DNA from: Clostridiales bacterium
Lineage (GTDB): Bacteria > Bacillota > Clostridia > TANB77 > CAG-508
Length of the DNA stretch: 7,129 nt
Assembly: GCA_004553715.1 (NCBI GenBank)
Contig: SFKP01000048.1
Coordinates: forward strand, 1 to 7,129
Direction of reading: 5' to 3'
The notes below the pieces were generated by a model, which made no database searches, was not told the origin of the DNA, and saw only the letters and a list, made by a program, of their open reading frames with translations. Positions 4,373 through 7,129 of the stretch are shown in pieces. How positions within the stretch are numbered: the first letter of the stretch is position 1; every line of letters begins with the position of its first letter. The translations under genes and the position numbers were made by a program.

Positions 4373-6334
4373 TTATATTTTTATTTCTGATATTTGTTCT
4401 AGTGTTTCTAAATTATTTACTTTTATCATGTCTTCTGATACAGTATATAAATCGTCTTCTATCCATAAACCTCTAAGCAATCTGCTATTGTTGTACATAC
4501 TATATTTGTATGTTGTATCTGATTTTTCATGAGTAATAGAACCTTTAAATTTAAAGCCGTCCTCTAAGTTTATATCATATACAAAATATCCTTCTGAAGT
4601 ATATTTTTTACCATAGTTTATATATGAATTTTCTATTGATGAAATATCTGAATCATATATACTTACCTCGAAATCACTAGGATATCCATTTACCGGAATT
4701 GCAATAATTCCTTTTTTTGCAGAAAATAATAATGCTTTGTGATTTGTAAGTATTGCTGAAGTAGTTCTGCTATCTCCAATAAGAGTCTCCGAAATTTGTA
4801 TTGGATTGCTTACATCAGATACATCAAATATTGCCATCTTCATTCCTGTAATAGTAGCTGTTGTACTAATTACTTTTCCATATGAATTTCTATTTACATG
4901 TTCTTCTGTTTGCATTCCTATTCCAATTAGGTGAGTTTCATCATAAGGATGTAAATATGTGCTATATCCTGGTATTTTTAATTTTCCTAATACTGTTGGG
5001 TTTTCAGGATTACTTAAGTCTATTACATATAATGGATCAACATTTTTGTATGTAACCATATATGCTTTATTTCCCATAAACCTTGTTGAATACATTTTTT
5101 CACCTTTTGATAAATATTCTGTCTCTCCTAAAAGTTTTAGATTTTTATTAAAAACTACCACTCTAGAACCTTGAGTTGTATATAGTCCTATTCTTAAATT
5201 ATCATCGTATTCATCTAATGAAAATTGATTTATAGTTGTTCCTTTAACTTTTGTTTTGTTTGAATACTTAATATCTCCATCATCAGATATATTAAATTTG
5301 TATATAGTTGTATAACTATTATATTCATAATAATTATTATCTATCTCTTTTATTGCTCCAATTATACCTTTAAAGCCAAATATAGTTTTTAAATTTTCCT
5401 TTACTAATACATTTGCATTATTGTCATAATCTTGTGATAATAAATACATGTTGTTTTCTGATATATAAGCATTTGAAACATCAAATAAATATGAATTTAC
5501 TGATACCTCTCTATTTGAATCTAAATCTATACTTGCTATTAGTGTTTGTGTATTTGTAATTAAGTTTTTCAAATATTTGATATTGCTTAACTCAATTTCT
5601 TGTTTGTTATTATCTTCCAAATAATAAGTTATAATTTCATCGTCTTCTTTTCTTAAATTACCTGATGCTATAATAAGCAATTTGCCATTTATACATCTTG
5701 AGGTATAATATTGTTCATATAAAATTAAGCTTTTAATTTCTTTTGGTTTTGCCTTGTTTGTTATGTCGTATACAGTTATAGAAGTATCATATTCATAATA
5801 ATTAATATACTTTGAGGATATTACTACTAAATAATTATTATAAAGAATTAAATCCTCGGCAATAAAATCATCTGTAATGCCTATTTTTGATTCAATTTTA
5901 ATATTTGTTGGATCTGTGACATTTGTAATTACAACATCACTTCCTGATAATGAGTAGATGTAGTTTCCATCTGTTTTTACTATATCTGCCTCATCAACAT
6001 TTTCAACTTGCACATTGGTTGTTGAATACTCTTTTGTATATGCTTCTGCTGTGTTGTTTTTTGTTGTTATTGTATCTGTTGCTATATCTGCTTCTAAAAT
6101 CTCGTACTTATCATAGCTATTAAAATATTTCGTTTGAAACATAAATGGAAATGCTATTGCATTTAAAAGAATATTACTTTGGCTATATGAAGATTTACTT
6201 ATTTTCATTAACTGTGATTTTGATTTTACAGAAATAAATTCATCTTCTTGGCTTTTGTTTAACACAATAGCTAAAACTAGTGCAATAATTAAAACAGCAA
6301 TTAAAGCTATTATTAAAATTTTATTTTTTTTCAA
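4373..6334 (-). CDS. Membrane-anchored beta-propeller domain protein
   Basis: This 653-residue protein starts with MKKNK and a hydrophobic stretch at about residues 6-25. No lipobox cysteine or clear cleavage site follows, so it is probably a signal anchor with the rest outside the cell. The body matches the Beta_propel family (COG4880-type secreted proteins). The hallmark NVQVENVDEADIVKTDG lies at residues 107-123 and is followed by NYIYSLSG. Later come repeated blade-like segments such as PLYVIDLSNPENPTVLGKL and MAIFDVSDVSNPIQISE. The region around GYSTYLHPYDETHLIGIG is also typical of the family. No catalytic residues are known; such propellers are thought to bind partners. The start is a TTG at 6334, chosen because AAAGGAGGGG (6349-6340) sits 7 nt from it and no better ATG exists nearby. 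TTGTAT and TAAAAT lie upstream at 6383-6378 and 6360-6355, but their start site would fall on the ribosome site, so the promoter is unresolved. Confidence 0.92.
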   Translation of the reverse strand: MKKNKILIIALIAVLIIALVLAIVLNKSQEDEFISVKSKSQLMKISKSSYSQSNILLNAIAFPFMFQTKYFNSYDKYEILEADIATDTITTKNNTAEAYTKEYSTTNVQVENVDEADIVKTDGNYIYSLSGSDVVITNVTDPTNIKIESKIGITDDFIAEDLILYNNYLVVISSKYINYYEYDTSITVYDITNKAKPKEIKSLILYEQYYTSRCINGKLLIIASGNLRKEDDEIITYYLEDNNKQEIELSNIKYLKNLITNTQTLIASIDLDSNREVSVNSYLFDVSNAYISENNMYLLSQDYDNNANVLVKENLKTIFGFKGIIGAIKEIDNNYYEYNSYTTIYKFNISDDGDIKYSNKTKVKGTTINQFSLDEYDDNLRIGLYTTQGSRVVVFNKNLKLLGETEYLSKGEKMYSTRFMGNKAYMVTYKNVDPLYVIDLSNPENPTVLGKLKIPGYSTYLHPYDETHLIGIGMQTEEHVNRNSYGKVISTTATITGMKMAIFDVSDVSNPIQISETLIGDSRTTSAILTNHKALLFSAKKGIIAIPVNGYPSDFEVSIYDSDISSIENSYINYGKKYTSEGYFVYDINLEDGFKFKGSITHEKSDTTYKYSMYNNSRLLRGLWIEDDLYTVSEDMIKVNNLETLEQISEIKI

Positions 6335-6407
6335 AATATCCCCTCCTTTATGGAATTTTATAATATTCTCAAGAAAAATACAATAGATTTGATTATTTTT
6401 TTGTAAC

Positions 6408-6530
6408 CTAGTTCATCTTGTTTATTTCTGCCGTTATTTCTGCATTATAAACATATTTTCCTTCTATTTTTTCATAAACTTCTCCAATTTCACCTATATA
6501 TTTAATATCATACTCATTAAAATTTTTCAA
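6408..6530 (-). pseudogene. Possible C-terminal gene fragment, 40 codons
   Basis: On the minus strand an open frame from a TTG at 6530 to TAG at 6410-6408 reads KNFNEYDIKYIGEIGEVYEK, then IEGKYVYNAEITAEINKMN. The composition is balanced and protein-like, unlike the random AT-rich translations around it. There is no ribosome site before the TTG, and a stop lies two codons upstream in frame. It is most likely the surviving 3' end of a lost gene. I cannot name the family. It could also be chance or a very small gene. Confidence 0.35.
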
Positions 6531-6562
6531 TATTTATGAAGTTCAAAATTATAATTAAATGT

Positions 6563-6590
6563 TTGTATTTTTGTAAATTTTTTTTTTAAT
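6563..6590 (+). promoter_or_regulatory. Tentative promoter of the cupin gene
   Basis: TTGTAT (6563-6568), a 16-bp spacer and TTTAAT (6585-6590) give a weak sigma-A match. The start would be near 6597, about 12 nt before AAAGGAG. In such a T-rich tract a chance match is likely. Confidence 0.3.
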
Positions 6591-6621
6591 ATTTCATATT
6601 TATATATTAAAGGAGTAAATT

Positions 6622-7095
6622 ATGAATAATTTTAAGAATAATAATTATAGAGATATTTATAACTATTATAATATGATTAATAGCACTCGTTCTAATTATA
6701 TAAAAGATTATGGTCCAGAGCCATTTGTGTGCAATATTGAAGAAATTACTAAGAGTAATAATACATTTAGGACTTCATTATGGACCGGAAATTATTTTCA
6801 AATTACAGTTATGAGTATCCCTGTTGGCGAGAGCATTGGTCTAGAAATGCACTCAGACACAGATCAGTTTTTAAGAATTGAACAAGGTACTGGCTTGGTA
6901 CAAATGGGAAATAGAAAAGAAAATCTTAATTTTCAAAGAAAAGTATATGATAATTATGCAATTGTAATACCTGCAGGTAAATGGCATAATTTAACTAATA
7001 TTGGTAATATTCCAATAAAATTATATTCTATTTATGCACCACCAAATCATCCTAAGGGAACTGTTCATAAAACAAAAGCTGATGCAGAACATTAA
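6622..7095 (+). CDS. Cupin domain protein
   Basis: A 157-residue cytoplasmic protein with one cupin barrel, of the mannose-6-phosphate-isomerase-like type. An N-terminal N/Y-rich extension (residues 1-30) precedes GPEPFVCNIEEIT. Cupin motif 1 is visible as PVGESIGLEMHSDTDQF (residues 67-83), with H77 and, in place of the second usual histidine, D79; Q82 or E87 may complete the site. Motif 2 is IVIPAGKWHNLTN (114-126), with H122. The end, YSIYAPPNHPKGTVHKTKAD, is typical of a conserved cupin subgroup in anaerobes. Metal binding is likely; the substrate is not known and should not be read as a sugar phosphate from the family name. ATG 6622 has AAAGGAG (6609-6615) 6 nt upstream. It is transcribed away from the propeller operon and appears to stand alone, as the window ends 34 bp after its stop. 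Confidence 0.92.
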   Translation: MNNFKNNNYRDIYNYYNMINSTRSNYIKDYGPEPFVCNIEEITKSNNTFRTSLWTGNYFQITVMSIPVGESIGLEMHSDTDQFLRIEQGTGLVQMGNRKENLNFQRKVYDNYAIVIPAGKWHNLTNIGNIPIKLYSIYAPPNHPKGTVHKTKADAEH

Positions 7096-7129
7096 AATGT
7101 TGCCTAACCTTGTTGTATACGGAAAAATC

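Larger units (their letters stand above)
6335..6621. other. Divergent intergenic region
   Basis: This gap separates the minus-strand propeller operon from the plus-strand cupin gene. It holds the ribosome site of the propeller gene (6349-6340), a 40-codon coding-like fragment (6408-6530), a T-rich tract and the ribosome site of the cupin gene (AAAGGAG, 6609-6615). I see no RNA gene and no strong terminator. Confidence 0.5.

Noticed and set aside
4130..4532. Two overlapping plus-strand frames opposite the DUF4190 gene and the end of the propeller gene
   Set aside because: Both are antisense to recognised genes with strong ribosome sites, and neither has one of its own.
4959..5174. Plus-strand frame of 71 codons inside the propeller gene
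   Set aside because: Shadow of a conserved propeller region; no start signal.

Overview
The window is very AT-rich DNA (by eye roughly a quarter G+C) with strong AGGAGG-type ribosome binding sites, TTG/ATG starts and A-tract hairpin terminators. This points to a low-GC Firmicute, most likely a Clostridia-class gut-type anaerobe. That assignment is an inference from composition and gene families; there is no rRNA or other marker gene. Almost everything is on the minus strand; only the cupin gene at the right end is on the plus strand.

Left part (1-2700), decayed mobile-element DNA. From left to right: (i) remains of a reverse transcriptase (24-392, minus). It keeps the GLPIGNQTSQWF motif and a recognisable C-terminal region but has lost the YxDD catalytic segment, and it is not an open reading frame. 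(ii) A cluster of hairpins and a palindrome (506-636), two of which share the arms TCCAGA/TCTGGA. (iii) A 4 x 12-bp tandem repeat (665-712) that repeats the stop-codon region of the next gene. (iv) A Schlafen/AlbA_2-type transcriptional regulator (702-2118, minus) split by a one-base frameshift near 1266-1272, with a good extended -10 promoter. (v) A tnpV-like transposon gene (2227-2607, minus) interrupted by one in-frame TAA. Three broken genes in a row, two of them from families tied to transposons or retroelements, suggest an old insertion that is eroding.

Middle part (2700-4090). A non-coding stretch with at most an 11-codon leader ORF. Then comes an intact, unrecognised 274-residue protein with a coiled coil and a basic tail (2998-3822, minus), with its own promoter. 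Next is a 250-bp gap carrying repeated TTGGCA/TGCCAA blocks that can form alternative hairpins around CCCCGTCCC, followed by a clear terminator.

Right part (4090-7129), ordinary chromosomal-type genes. A two-gene minus-strand operon encodes a membrane-anchored beta-propeller protein (4373-6334, TTG start) and, 16 bp downstream, a small DUF4190-type membrane protein (4090-4356). It ends at the terminator at 4012-4045. A 40-codon coding-like fragment (6408-6530) lies upstream of the operon, and a divergent cupin gene (6622-7095) closes the window.

No complete new system is visible. The most notable items are the RT remnant with its catalytic segment removed, the split regulator with a rare CGG codon at the frameshift, and the two structured intergenic regions.
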